DNA of 64,000 bases from Comamonadaceae bacterium (GTDB lineage: Bacteria; Pseudomonadota; Gammaproteobacteria; Burkholderiales; Burkholderiaceae_C): the NCBI GenBank assembly GCA_027486255.1, contig JAIXPL010000009.1:61716-125715 (forward strand), read 5' to 3'. Below are positions 9,013 through 19,912 of this stretch, piece by piece. The first letter of the stretch is position 1. Every line of letters begins with the position of its first letter. The translations under genes were made by a program, and so were the position numbers. Under the pieces are notes generated by a model, which did not search any database, was not told where the DNA came from, and was given only the letters and a program-made list of their open reading frames with translations.

Positions 9013-9963
9013 TCACAGGTCCAGGACCAGCACCGAGGACTTGGCGCGCGAGCAGCAGGGGGTGAACTGGTCGCCCTTGGCCTTTTCCTCGTCGGTAAAG
9101 TACATGTCGCGGTGGTCGCACTCGCCTTCGAGCACGCGCGTGATGCAGGTGCCGCACACGCCCTGCTCGCAGGACACCATGATGTCCACGCCCTGGGCCT
9201 GCAGGGCCGCCGTCACGGTCGTGTCGGCGGGAATGCGGTAGCTCTGGCCGGTGCTGGCGATGCGCACTTCGAATTCACGGTCGCCGGTGGTGTCCTGCGG
9301 GGCCGCGCCGAAGTACTCCAGGTGCAGCTGGTCGGCCGGCCAGCCCTGGGCCTTGGCAGTGGCCACCACGAAGTCGATGAAACCGGTGGGGCCGCACACA
9401 TAAATGCGGCTGCCGGCCGGGGCGGCCTTGAGCACGGCGGGCAAATCCAGCTTTTGCGACGCCTCACCATCGTCGAGATGCAGGTGAAAGCGCTCGCCGA
9501 AGGACTTGAGTTCGTCCAGGAAGGCGCTGCGCGCCCTGGACCGGTTGCTGGCATGCAGCTCGAAGCTCGCACCAATGGCGGCCAGGCGCTGGGCCATGCA
9601 CATCAGCGGCGTGATGCCAATGCCGCCGGCCAGCAAGAGGGAGTGCGGCGCGGCGTGGAGGGGGAAGTGATTGCGCGGCTCGCTGATGCTGATCACGTCA
9701 CCCTCATGCACCTGCTCGTGCATGGCGATGGAGCCGCCGCGGGAGGCGGCATCGCGCAGCACGCCGATGCGGTAGTGCGCCGCCTCATGCGGGTCATTGC
9801 AGAGGGAGTACTGGCGCACCAGGCCGCCGGGCAGGTGCACGTCGATGTGCGAGCCGGCCGAGAACGGAGGCAGGGGCTGGCCATCGGCTCGCGCCAGTTC
9901 ATAGCTGGCAATGCCCTCGGCCTCTTCGCGCCGACGCAGCACCTTCACTTGCAGTGAGCTCAT
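9013..9963 (-). CDS. vanB: Vanillate O-demethylase reductase subunit
   Basis: This 316-residue electron-transfer protein passes electrons from NAD(P)H through FMN and a [2Fe-2S] centre to the VanA oxygenase. It has phthalate dioxygenase reductase architecture: a flavin motif RQYSL at 50-54, nucleotide-binding motifs GGIGITP at 113-119 and CGPTGF at 190-195, and a C-terminal plant-type ferredoxin domain. Cluster ligands are Cys265, Cys270, Cys273 and Cys303. The gene begins 13 bases after vanA ends, so the two are co-transcribed. Related reductases serve other Rieske oxygenases, but pairing with a clear VanA supports this call. Confidence 0.93.
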   Translation of the reverse strand: MSSLQVKVLRRREEAEGIASYELARADGQPLPPFSAGSHIDVHLPGGLVRQYSLCNDPHEAAHYRIGVLRDAASRGGSIAMHEQVHEGDVISISEPRNHFPLHAAPHSLLLAGGIGITPLMCMAQRLAAIGASFELHASNRSRARSAFLDELKSFGERFHLHLDDGEASQKLDLPAVLKAAPAGSRIYVCGPTGFIDFVVATAKAQGWPADQLHLEYFGAAPQDTTGDREFEVRIASTGQSYRIPADTTVTAALQAQGVDIMVSCEQGVCGTCITRVLEGECDHRDMYFTDEEKAKGDQFTPCCSRAKSSVLVLDL

Positions 9964-9976
9964 GGGAATTTCTTTC

Positions 9977-11029
9977 TCAGACCGCCACGGGCGTGGCCTG
10001 TGGGGCTTGTTCAGCAGCGATCAACCGGTCGATGATGCGACGGGACTGTACCCCACCGGCATCGATGTTGAGCATCAGGAGCTTGCGGTTCTTATAGAGC
10101 GTGAGGTTGCGCTGCTGGGCCTCGAGCACGGCGGTGTCCTCGGCGAACACCTTGCCCTGGCCCTCCTTGATCTGCGCCGTGAGGTTCTTGTCGCGCACGT
10201 TGAAATTGCGCGCCATGCCCCAGAAGTACCACATGGTGGTTTCGGTCTCGGGGGTGATGAAGTCCACCACGATGCTGGAGACTTTCTTGTCGTCCGGGGC
10301 CTGGTAGCCGCCGTGCCCGGCCAGGGCGACGCCCACTTCGATCATGACGTGGCTGGGCGGACTGAAGTGGCAGATCTGCCAGCGGTCCACCGGCTGGTCG
10401 TCGGGCAGGCCGTTGCTGCGCATATTGGCGCGCCAGAATGGCGGCGCGTTCACGCCATCCATGAAGCGGCTGGTGATGACTTCGTCGCCCACCGTCTTGG
10501 TGGTGACCGGGGTTTCGTCAATTTCCTTCTGGCCAATGCTGGTGGTGTGCACATAGGTCTCGTGCGTCAGGTCCATGAGGTTGTCGACCATGAGGCGGTA
10601 GTCGCACTTGATGTGATAGAGACCTCCGCCATAAGCCCAGTCCGGATTCTCGGCCCATGGAAGATGGTGCAGCTTGGCGGGGTCGGCCTGGGCCGCATCG
10701 CCGGGCCAGACCCAGATGAAGCCGTAGCGCTCAATGACCGGGTAGGCGCGGATGGCGGGAAAGCCCCCCACGCGCTGGCCGGGCATGGCCGCGGTCTTGC
10801 CGTCGCAACCCATAACCAGGCCGTGGTAACCGCACACCAATTTGCCTTCGCAGACCCGGCCCAGGGACAGGGCGGCGCCTCGGTGGGGGCAGAAGTCTTC
10901 GAGGGCAGCCACCTGCCCATCCTGGGGACGGTAGAACACCATCTGTTCACCGCACACCATGCGGCCCAGGGGCTTGTCATCGATTTCGTCGGGGGTACAG
11001 GCAACGTACCAGGCGTTCTTGGGATACAT
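9977..11029 (-). CDS. vanA: Vanillate O-demethylase oxygenase subunit
   Basis: This 350-residue Rieske oxygenase converts vanillate to protocatechuate and formaldehyde. The Rieske cluster ligands are Cys47 and His49 (CPHR), then Cys66 and His69 (CGYHG). The mononuclear iron region is DNLMDLTHETYVH, with His156 and His161. The N terminus MYPKNAWYVACTPDEID and the C-terminal NIDAGGVQSRR closely match known VanA proteins as I remember them. I chose the ATG at 11029; a GTG four codons upstream is possible. VanB follows immediately, and a GntR-type regulator is divergent. Syringate or another methoxybenzoate is an alternative substrate. Confidence 0.94.
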   Translation of the reverse strand: MYPKNAWYVACTPDEIDDKPLGRMVCGEQMVFYRPQDGQVAALEDFCPHRGAALSLGRVCEGKLVCGYHGLVMGCDGKTAAMPGQRVGGFPAIRAYPVIERYGFIWVWPGDAAQADPAKLHHLPWAENPDWAYGGGLYHIKCDYRLMVDNLMDLTHETYVHTTSIGQKEIDETPVTTKTVGDEVITSRFMDGVNAPPFWRANMRSNGLPDDQPVDRWQICHFSPPSHVMIEVGVALAGHGGYQAPDDKKVSSIVVDFITPETETTMWYFWGMARNFNVRDKNLTAQIKEGQGKVFAEDTAVLEAQQRNLTLYKNRKLLMLNIDAGGVQSRRIIDRLIAAEQAPQATPVAV

Positions 11030-11085
11030 AGCGGGGCTCACAACAGGGTATGAAGATCCCCAATTATGGGTCTAAGGATACGCGC

Positions 11086-11177
11086 TGTATACATTGACAC
11101 AGGGTAAACCCTTTGTTTTCGGTTTTTTTGGGGGTTAGCGTCCTCAAATAGAGGTTAATTGTTGGTACATTGGATAC
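11086..11177. promoter_or_regulatory. Divergent vanA/vanR control region with repeated TACATTG
   Basis: The 148 bases between the vanA and vanR starts include an 8-bp palindrome TGTATACA at 11086-11093. The heptamer TACATTG occurs at 11090-11096 and again at 11166-11172. The second copy runs into ATTGGATAC at 11169-11177, directly abutting the vanR start. ATTGGAT also begins the ATTGGATCCAAT site that I recall for VanR in other bacteria. This suggests a regulator site that also blocks its own gene, but binding is inferred. Confidence 0.45.
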
Positions 11178-11963
11178 ATGCCAAAGCATATGGAACCCGC
11201 CACGCGCAGCGCCGAGCTCGAGCCTTCGGGCTCCCAGGCGGTCAAGGCCTTGCTGCGCCTGCGCGAGATGGTGCTGGCCGGTGAACTGGCCGGGGGCAGC
11301 CGGATCGCCGAAGTGGCGATTGCCGACAAGCTCGGCGTCTCGCGCACGCCCATCCGCGCGGCGCTGATGCGGCTGGAGCAGGAGGGCCTGCTCGAGCTCC
11401 TGCCCACGGGCGGCTACACGGTGCGCACCTTCACGGAGCGCGACATTTCCGAGGCCATTGAACTGCGCGGCACCCTGGAAGGGCTGTCGGCCCGCCTGGC
11501 CTCCGAGCACGGCGCAGCCAGCGTGCTGGTCAGCGAGGCCCAGGCCTGCCTGGACCAAATCGACGCGGTACTGGCCCAGCCGGCCCTGGATGACGAGGCC
11601 TTCTCAGCCTATGTGCGCCTGAACGAGCAGTTCCACGCCCTGCTCAGCGAAATGGCGGGCAGTGCCGTGATCGCCAAGGAACTCGAGCGGGTGGCCCGGC
11701 TGCCCTTTGCATCGCCCTCGGGCTTCGTGGTCGTGCAGGCCAACTCGGGAAGCGCCCGCGACATGCTGGTGGTGGCCCAGGACCAGCATCGCCAGGTGCT
11801 CGAAGCCATCGTCCGGCGGGAAGGCTCGCGGGCAGAAGCCATCATGCGTGAGCATTCGCGCCTGGCCCAGCGCAACCTGCGGGCGGCGGTGGCAGGCCAT
11901 CAGCTCGAAGCCATGCCGGGGATCCGGCTGATCCGCAAACGCGAGCCCAGGCCGCGCGCATGA
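11178..11963 (+). CDS. vanR: GntR/FadR-family regulator of the van operon
   Basis: This 261-residue regulator has an N-terminal winged helix (about residues 20-85), with the recognition region KLGVSRTPIRAALMRLEQEGL, and an all-helical FCD ligand domain. Divergence from vanAB and the family match VanR, which represses vanillate genes until vanillate or a related acid binds. The start ATG is only 16 bases from one of two repeated TACATTG motifs, which suggests self-repression. A second ATG lies four codons downstream. The ligand is not provable from sequence, and control of the downstream liv cluster is also possible. Confidence 0.82.
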   Translation: MPKHMEPATRSAELEPSGSQAVKALLRLREMVLAGELAGGSRIAEVAIADKLGVSRTPIRAALMRLEQEGLLELLPTGGYTVRTFTERDISEAIELRGTLEGLSARLASEHGAASVLVSEAQACLDQIDAVLAQPALDDEAFSAYVRLNEQFHALLSEMAGSAVIAKELERVARLPFASPSGFVVVQANSGSARDMLVVAQDQHRQVLEAIVRREGSRAEAIMREHSRLAQRNLRAAVAGHQLEAMPGIRLIRKREPRPRA

Positions 11964-12104
11964 ATCCGCTGTCTTTTGCGCGATGACGCACCCCCGGGCC
12001 GATGAGCTTGCACAGACCCGGCCTCGCCTTGATCGCCCAAAATCCCCGACACTAGGCCCTCGATCCTCGTTTTCCTCAAACTTACATATAGATTGGAAAC
12101 AGAC

Positions 12105-13277
12105 ATGAAACGCCGCAGCTTCACTACCCTTGCCCTGGCCGCCACGGTCGCCCTCGGTGCCCAGGCCGCGCTGGCCCAGGACAACGTGTTCAAGATCGGC
12201 CTGATCCTGCCCATGACCGGCCAGCAGGCCACCACCGGCCGCCAGATTGAGGCCGCCGCGCGCCTGTGGATGGCCCAGAACGGCGATACCGTCGCCGGCA
12301 AAAAGGTCCAGCTCATCGTCAAGGACGACACCTCCCTGCCCGACGTGACCCGCCGCCTGGCCCAGGAGCTGGTGGTCAACGACAAGGTCAACGTGCTGGC
12401 CGGCTTTGGCATCACGCCCTCGGCCATGGCCGTGGCCCCGATCGCCACGCAATCGAAGACCCCCATGGTGGTGATGGCTGCGGCCACCTCCAGCATCACC
12501 GAAGCCTCGCCGTATATCGTGCGCACCAGCTTCACGCTGCCGCAGGCCTCCGTGGCGCTGGGCGACTGGGCACCCAAGAACGGTCTCAAGCGCGTGGTGA
12601 CCCTGGTCTCCGACTACGGCCCGGGCATCGACGCCGAGCGCTTCTTCAGGGAGCGCCTGCTGCTCAACGGCGGCCAGGTGCCCGAATCGCTGCGTGTGCC
12701 GATGCGCAACCCCGACTTCGCTCCCTTCCTGCAGAAGGTCCGGGACATCAAGCCGGACGCACTGTTCGTGTTCGTGCCCTCTGGCGCAGGTGCAGCCGTG
12801 ATGAAGCAGTTCCTCGAGCGCGGCATGGACAAGGCCGGCATCAAGCTCATCGGCACGGGCGACGTGACCGATGACGACCAGCTCAACGACATGGGCGACG
12901 GCGCCATCGGCGTCGTGACCTCGCACCACTACTCGACCTACCACCCTTCGGCCATGAACAAGAAGTTTGTGGCCGATTTCGGCAAGGCCAACAAGGGCAT
13001 GCGCCCGAACTTCATGGCCGTCGGTGGCTATGACGGCATGCGCGTGATTTACGACGCCCTCAAGGCCTCCAAGGGCCAGGGCGGCGGCGACGGCCTGCTG
13101 GCAGCCATGAAGGGGCAGATCTTCGAGAGCCCGCGCGGCAAGATCTTCATCGACGCTCAGACCCGCGACATCGTGCAGAACATCTACCTGCGCCGCGTCG
13201 AGAGGAAAGAGGGCCAGCTCTGGAATGTTGAATTTGACGTGATCAAGGACGTGAAGGATCCCGGCAAGGCACGCTGA
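12105..13277 (+). CDS. ABC transporter substrate-binding protein, Liv type, cluster 1
   Basis: This 390-residue periplasmic protein has a Sec signal peptide (residues 1-24, ending ALA before QDN). A two-lobed Leu/Ile/Val-binding fold follows, with the typical opening FKIGLILPMTGQQATTGRQI. It is the first gene of a five-gene importer and follows vanR on the same strand after 141 bases. In Burkholderiales such proteins often bind aromatic acids rather than amino acids. Proximity to vanAB suggests vanillate or a related acid, which is inference. A 41-base stem-loop separates it from the permease genes and would fit extra production of the binding protein. Confidence 0.87.
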   Translation: MKRRSFTTLALAATVALGAQAALAQDNVFKIGLILPMTGQQATTGRQIEAAARLWMAQNGDTVAGKKVQLIVKDDTSLPDVTRRLAQELVVNDKVNVLAGFGITPSAMAVAPIATQSKTPMVVMAAATSSITEASPYIVRTSFTLPQASVALGDWAPKNGLKRVVTLVSDYGPGIDAERFFRERLLLNGGQVPESLRVPMRNPDFAPFLQKVRDIKPDALFVFVPSGAGAAVMKQFLERGMDKAGIKLIGTGDVTDDDQLNDMGDGAIGVVTSHHYSTYHPSAMNKKFVADFGKANKGMRPNFMAVGGYDGMRVIYDALKASKGQGGGDGLLAAMKGQIFESPRGKIFIDAQTRDIVQNIYLRRVERKEGQLWNVEFDVIKDVKDPGKAR

Positions 13278-13318
13278 TCCCGATAGGCGGGCCGCTCGCA
13301 CCGGCCCGCACTCCTCCG

Positions 13319-13359
13319 CACCGGCAAGTGCGCCTGGCGTCCAGGCGAGCTTGCCGGTG
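13319..13359 (+). promoter_or_regulatory. Stem-loop between the binding-protein gene and livH of cluster 1
   Basis: An outer 10-bp perfect stem, CACCGGCAAG with CTTGCCGGTG, encloses an inner 7-bp stem CGCCTGG with CCAGGCG around a three-base loop. Two mismatched pairs separate the stems. No T tract follows, so this is more likely an RNA-stabilising or processing structure than a full terminator. Such elements commonly protect the upstream binding-protein message. Confidence 0.65.
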
Positions 13360-13383
13360 TTGCCTTAGCGACGGTAGAACCAC

Positions 13384-14256
13384 ATGTTGACCATTCTCTT
13401 TGACGGCATCGCCTACGGCATGCTGCTCTTCATCCTCGCCGTGGGCCTGTCGGTGACCATGGGCCTGATGAACTTCATCAACCTGGCCCACGGTGCGTTT
13501 GCCATGGCTGGCGGCTACATCACGGTGCTGCTCATGCAACGCCTGGATGTCCCCTTCCTGGTGTGCCTGCCCTTGGCCTTCCTGGGCTCGGCCCTGCTGG
13601 GTGCAGTGCTCGAGCGCACCCTCTACCGCCCGCTCTACCATCGGCCGCACCTGGACCAGGTGCTGTTTTCCATCGGCATCGTCTTCATGGCGATCGCCTC
13701 GGTCGACTACTTCGTCGGCTCCACCCAGCAGATCATCCAGCTGCCGGCCTGGCTCAAGGGCCGCACCGAGCTGGGCTCGGGCGACTGGATCCTGGGCATG
13801 GGCCACTACCGGCTGTTCATCATTGCGGTGTGCCTGGCCCTGACCCTGGGCCTGCAGTACATCCTGTCGAAGACCCGCTTTGGCAGCCGCTTGCGCGCCG
13901 CGGTCGACGACCAGCGGGTCGCCGCCGGCCTGGGTATCAACGTGAACGTGGTGTTCCTGGCCACCTTTGCCGTGGGCTCGGGCCTGGCGGGCCTGGGCGG
14001 CGCGCTGGGCGCGGAGGTGCTGGGGCTGGATCCAAACTTTCCGCTGAAGTTCATGGTGTATTTCCTGATCGTGGTGGCCGTGGGCGGCACCTCGTCCATC
14101 AGTGGCCCGCTGCTGGCGGCCCTGCTGCTGGGCATTGCCGACGTGGCCGGCAAGTACTACATCCCCAAGCTCGGCGCCTTCATCGTGTATGCGCTGATGA
14201 TCGTGATCCTGATCTGGCGCCCGCAGGGCCTGTTCGTGCGCCAGGGAGGCAAGTAA
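13384..14256 (+). CDS. Liv-type ABC transporter permease (LivH family), cluster 1
   Basis: This 290-residue inner-membrane protein is almost entirely hydrophobic helices. It has the family opening DGIAYGMLLFILAVGLSVTMGLM, the NLAHGAFAMAGGY segment, and a C-terminal WRPQGLF. It forms the translocation channel with the LivM-type partner encoded four bases downstream. The order H-M-G-F is the standard branched-chain-type importer layout. The substrate is set by the upstream binding protein and is not readable here. Confidence 0.92.
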   Translation: MLTILFDGIAYGMLLFILAVGLSVTMGLMNFINLAHGAFAMAGGYITVLLMQRLDVPFLVCLPLAFLGSALLGAVLERTLYRPLYHRPHLDQVLFSIGIVFMAIASVDYFVGSTQQIIQLPAWLKGRTELGSGDWILGMGHYRLFIIAVCLALTLGLQYILSKTRFGSRLRAAVDDQRVAAGLGINVNVVFLATFAVGSGLAGLGGALGAEVLGLDPNFPLKFMVYFLIVVAVGGTSSISGPLLAALLLGIADVAGKYYIPKLGAFIVYALMIVILIWRPQGLFVRQGGK

Positions 14257-14260
14257 ACCC

Positions 14261-15229
14261 ATGAATGCACAAAGCTCGCTGCTCGCCAAGAGCCGCTTCA
14301 AATGGTGGGAGATCCTGCTGTGGATCGCCCTGCTGGCCTCGCCCGCCCTGCTGCCGCGGCAAGCGCTGATCATCAATGAGATCGCCATCGTGGCGCTCTT
14401 TGCCATCTCGCTGGACCTGATCCTGGGCTACACGGGCATCGTCTCGCTGGGCCACGCGGCCTTCTTCGGGCTGGGCGGCTATGCCGCGGGTCTGCTGGCC
14501 AAGCACATCAACCCCGACCCCCTGGTGGGCCTGGCCCTGGGCGTGGCCGTGTCCACGGTGGCCGGCGCCGTGATGTCGCTGACCATCATGCGGGGCAACG
14601 ACCTCACGCGCCTGATGGTGACCCTGGGCTTTGCCCTCATCCTCTTTGAGCTGGCCAACAAGCTCGACTGGCTCACCGGCGGGGCCGACGGCCTGCAGGG
14701 CGTGATGATGGGCCCGCTGCTCGGTCGCTTCGAGTTCGACCTCTACGGCCAGACCTCGGCCTTCTATTCGCTGACTGTGCTGCTGCTGTGTTTCCTGCTG
14801 CTGCGCCGCGTGATCCATTCGCCCTACGGTGCCACGCTCATGGCCATTCGCGACAACCGCCTGCGCGCCATGGCCATCGGCATTCCGGTGGCCAACCGGC
14901 TGACCTCCATCTACACCCTGGCCGCCGCCGTCGGGGGCGCGGCCGGCGTGCTGCTGACCCAGACCACGGGCTTTGCGTCGCTGGACCTCTTCGAAATTCA
15001 CCGCTCGGCCGACGTGCTGCTGATGTTGGTCATCGGCGGCACCGGCTGGCTGTATGGCGGCATCTTCGGGGCCATCGTTTTTAAGGTGATGCAGGACGTG
15101 CTGTCCAACATCACGCCCCAGTACTGGACTTTCTGGCTGGGCCTGTTCCTCGTCGTGCTGGTGATGGTGGGCCGTGAGCGCCTGAACAACCCGCGCAGCT
15201 GGTTCAAGGGCAAGGGAGCCCAGGCATGA
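14261..15229 (+). CDS. Liv-type ABC transporter permease (LivM family), cluster 1
   Basis: This 322-residue second permease has multiple membrane helices and the family segments LDLILGYTGIVSLGHAAFFGLGGY and GGTGWLYGG. A GGGAGG ribosome site lies just before the start. Its stop overlaps the start of the ATPase gene by four bases (ATGA), consistent with translational coupling. With the LivH-type subunit it forms the transmembrane part of the importer. Confidence 0.92.
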   Translation: MNAQSSLLAKSRFKWWEILLWIALLASPALLPRQALIINEIAIVALFAISLDLILGYTGIVSLGHAAFFGLGGYAAGLLAKHINPDPLVGLALGVAVSTVAGAVMSLTIMRGNDLTRLMVTLGFALILFELANKLDWLTGGADGLQGVMMGPLLGRFEFDLYGQTSAFYSLTVLLLCFLLLRRVIHSPYGATLMAIRDNRLRAMAIGIPVANRLTSIYTLAAAVGGAAGVLLTQTTGFASLDLFEIHRSADVLLMLVIGGTGWLYGGIFGAIVFKVMQDVLSNITPQYWTFWLGLFLVVLVMVGRERLNNPRSWFKGKGAQA

Positions 15230-16035
15230 ACACACCGTCCATGAACACCGACCGCGCCGCCCAGACCACGGTGCTGCATGCGCAGAACCTGGTCAAGCGC
15301 TTTGGCGGCATCACCGCCACGGACCACGTCACGATGGAGCTCAAGAAAGGCGCCCGCCATGCGCTGATCGGGCCCAACGGCGCAGGCAAGACCACGCTGA
15401 TCAACCTTCTCACCGGGGTGCTGCCGCCCACGGAAGGCCGTATCGTGCTGGAGGGGCAAGACATCACCGATCTGGCGCCGCACCAGCGGGTGCAGCGCGG
15501 CATGGTGCGCACCTTCCAGATCAACCAGCTGTTCGATCCGCTCACGCCGCTGGAGACGCTGGCGCTCACGGTCTCGCGACAGCGGGGCCTGGGTGCACGC
15601 TGGTGGCAGCCGCTGGGCAAGAACACCGCCGTGGTGCAACGCTGCGAGGAGCTGCTCGAACAGTTTCACCTGAGCGAGGTGATGAACCAACCCACGCGCG
15701 TGCTGGCCTACGGCAAGCGCCGCCTGCTGGAAATCGCCATTGCACTGGCCTGTGAGCCCCGGGTGCTGCTGCTGGACGAACCCGTGGCGGGTGTGCCGGC
15801 CGGTGAACGCGAAGAGCTTTTGCAGACCGTGGCGGCCCTGCCGGCCGACGTGTCGGTGCTGCTGATCGAACACGACATGGACCTGGTTTTCAACTTTGCC
15901 ACCTACATCACCGTGCTGGTCAACGGCGGTCTGCTCACCGAGGGCGAGCCCGACCAGATTGCCAATGACCCCCGGGTCAAGGCCGTGTACCTGGGCCACG
16001 GCCAGGATCACAGCGAGGGGGCTCACCATGGCTGA
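15226..16035 (+). CDS. Liv-type ABC transporter ATP-binding protein (LivG family), cluster 1
   Basis: This 269-residue ATPase has Walker A GPNGAGKTT, Walker B LLLDEPVAGVPAGE, and the LivG hallmark ending IEHDMDLVF. The signature region is the variant AYGKRRLLEIA usual in LivG proteins. It overlaps the LivM gene by four bases and the LivF gene by eight, so all are tightly coupled. A 17-residue N-terminal extension precedes the usual start of homology; the ATG at 15241 is an alternative. Confidence 0.92.
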   Translation: MNTPSMNTDRAAQTTVLHAQNLVKRFGGITATDHVTMELKKGARHALIGPNGAGKTTLINLLTGVLPPTEGRIVLEGQDITDLAPHQRVQRGMVRTFQINQLFDPLTPLETLALTVSRQRGLGARWWQPLGKNTAVVQRCEELLEQFHLSEVMNQPTRVLAYGKRRLLEIAIALACEPRVLLLDEPVAGVPAGEREELLQTVAALPADVSVLLIEHDMDLVFNFATYITVLVNGGLLTEGEPDQIANDPRVKAVYLGHGQDHSEGAHHG

Positions 16036-16744
16036 ACTGCTGAAGGTGGAAGAACTGATGGCCGGCTACGGCGAGGCCGTGGTGCTGAACAAGGTCTCGC
16101 TCTCACTGAACCAGGGCGAGACCCTGGCCCTGCTGGGCCGCAACGGCACCGGCAAGACCACGCTGATCAACACCCTGGCCGGCGCCACCCGCCAGCACGG
16201 GGGCAGCATCACGCTGGGCTCAGGCAGCGAGCGCATGGCGCTGCACAAGCTGCCCTCGTTCGAGCGTGCGGCAGCTGGCATCGGCTGGGTGCCGCAGGAG
16301 CGCAATATTTTCAAGTCACTCACCGTGCATGAAAACCTCACGGCGGTGGCGCGGCCAGGTCCATGGACGCCAAGCGACGTGTATGAATTGTTCCCGCGCC
16401 TGGCCGAGCGCAAGAGCAACCTGGGCACGCAGCTCTCAGGTGGTGAGCAGCAGATGCTGGCGGTCGGCCGCGCGCTGGTGCTCAACCCCAAGCTCCTGCT
16501 GCTGGACGAGCCGCTCGAAGGCTTGGCGCCCATCATTGTGGAAGAGCTGCTGCGGGCGCTTCGCCGCATCACGCGCGACGAGGGCCTGTCAGCCATCATC
16601 GTCGAGCAGCATCCGCAGGCCATCCTGGCGATCTCGGACCAGGCGGTGGTGTTGGACCGCGGCACGGTGGTCCACCAGAGCAGCGCCCAGGCGCTGCAGG
16701 CCCAGCCCCAGTTGCTGGACAGCCTGCTGGGCGTGGCGCGCTGA
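16028..16744 (+). CDS. Liv-type ABC transporter ATP-binding protein (LivF family), cluster 1
   Basis: This 238-residue ATPase pairs with the LivG-type subunit. It shows Walker A GRNGTGKTT, signature LSGGEQQMLAVGRAL, and Walker B LLLLDEPLEGLAP, all intact. The ATG at 16028 lies inside the end of the preceding gene (8-base overlap) and begins MAELLKVEELMAGYG, the normal LivF start. A terminator stem follows 10 bases after the stop, which closes the transporter operon. Confidence 0.93.
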   Translation: MAELLKVEELMAGYGEAVVLNKVSLSLNQGETLALLGRNGTGKTTLINTLAGATRQHGGSITLGSGSERMALHKLPSFERAAAGIGWVPQERNIFKSLTVHENLTAVARPGPWTPSDVYELFPRLAERKSNLGTQLSGGEQQMLAVGRALVLNPKLLLLDEPLEGLAPIIVEELLRALRRITRDEGLSAIIVEQHPQAILAISDQAVVLDRGTVVHQSSAQALQAQPQLLDSLLGVAR

Positions 16745-16754
16745 GGCTTGCATC

Positions 16755-16778
16755 AAGCCGTGCGATGCGCGGCTTTTT
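16755..16778 (+). terminator. Intrinsic terminator after liv cluster 1
   Basis: AAGCCGTGC pairs with GCGCGGCTT (one G-U pair) around a GAT loop and continues into five T residues. It sits just after the last transporter gene. Confidence 0.85.
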
Positions 16779-16941
16779 CATGCTCCGGCTGCTGGCGAAT
16801 TTTGCGAATAAGTCAACGCACAAAGACCCCTCACACGGCCGCGCTTTGGCCCTGCTGCGCCGATGAGCGCGGCCTACAATCCGCGGTCTTTGATTCACAT
16901 CAGACGGCCGGAAGCACCGGCCGCTTTCTTCAGGAGCCTCC

Positions 16942-19251
<2,310 letters not shown>

Positions 19252-19275
19252 TACTCAGCCGAGCCAAGATCGAGA

Positions 19276-19347
19276 GCAAGCACCAACTTTGGTGCGTCTT
19301 GCCCGGCAAGGTCTGATGACCTTATCAGGGCAAGCCCTTGCATTTTT
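19276..19347 (+). terminator. Cluster of small hairpins after maeB
   Basis: Three short perfect stems follow in succession: CACCAA with TTGGTG (19281-19294), AAGGTC with GACCTT around TGAT (19308-19323), and GCAAG with CTTGC (19330-19341). The last runs into A and five T residues. The final stem is a plausible weak terminator for maeB. Confidence 0.5.
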
Positions 19348-19384
19348 CATGCGCATGAGTCACACTTACTCGCTTGAAATTTAA

Positions 19385-19394
19385 GGGTTAACCC
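19385..19394. promoter_or_regulatory. GGGTTAACCC palindrome upstream of the RNase gene
   Basis: This is a perfect 10-bp palindrome 53 bases before the RNase start, in a locally AT-richer stretch. It may be a regulator site; no matching regulator is known to me. Confidence 0.25.
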
Positions 19395-19447
19395 GTGTAG
19401 AGCTTGTTCCTTCGAGGCAGGTTCCTGGGGTTCGAGAAAGGGTTTTC

Positions 19448-19861
19448 ATGTGGCGGAATGATGGACGTGGCTGGCGCCACGCCCTGACAGTGCTCCTTAT
19501 GGGGCTGGTCAGCGTGTTGAGCGCGCCAGTTTCAGCCAAGGGCCCGGTCACCGCAGACAGCAAAATCGCCGACACCACGATTGCCGTGGCGCAGCTTCCG
19601 GTGCAGGGTCAGCAAGTGTTGACCTTGATTTACCAAGGCGGCCCCTTCCGGCATGACAAGGACGGCACGGTGTTTGGCAATCGGGAACGGCTTCTGCCTT
19701 CCCAGCCACGCGGTTTTTACCGTGAATACACCGTCAGGACGCCAGAGGTCAGTCATCGAGGAGCCAGGCGAATTGTGTGCGGCGGGCAAGTGCCCACCCG
19801 ACCCGATGCCTGCTACTACACCGAGGACCATTACGCGAGTTTTCGCCGGATCGTTCAATGA
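19448..19861 (+). CDS. Exported barnase-like guanyl-specific ribonuclease
   Basis: This 137-residue protein has a signal peptide (about residues 1-30, ending PVSA) and a ribonuclease N1/T1-barnase family fold. The family pattern is clear: GGPF, KDGTVFGNRE, a catalytic Glu in FYREYTV, Arg in RGARRIV, and a C-terminal His in DHYASF. These correspond to the Glu, Arg and His of barnase. Two cysteines (IVCGG and DACYY) could form a disulfide after export. A GAAAGGG ribosome site precedes the ATG. The next gene encodes a barstar-like inhibitor, so this is a toxin or scavenging nuclease with its own immunity protein. Confidence 0.9.
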   Translation: MWRNDGRGWRHALTVLLMGLVSVLSAPVSAKGPVTADSKIADTTIAVAQLPVQGQQVLTLIYQGGPFRHDKDGTVFGNRERLLPSQPRGFYREYTVRTPEVSHRGARRIVCGGQVPTRPDACYYTEDHYASFRRIVQ

Positions 19862-19912
19862 GCTGAGCGTCCGGGCCATTGTGATTTTTGTAACTTGGGC
19901 TTGAGCTTTTCC

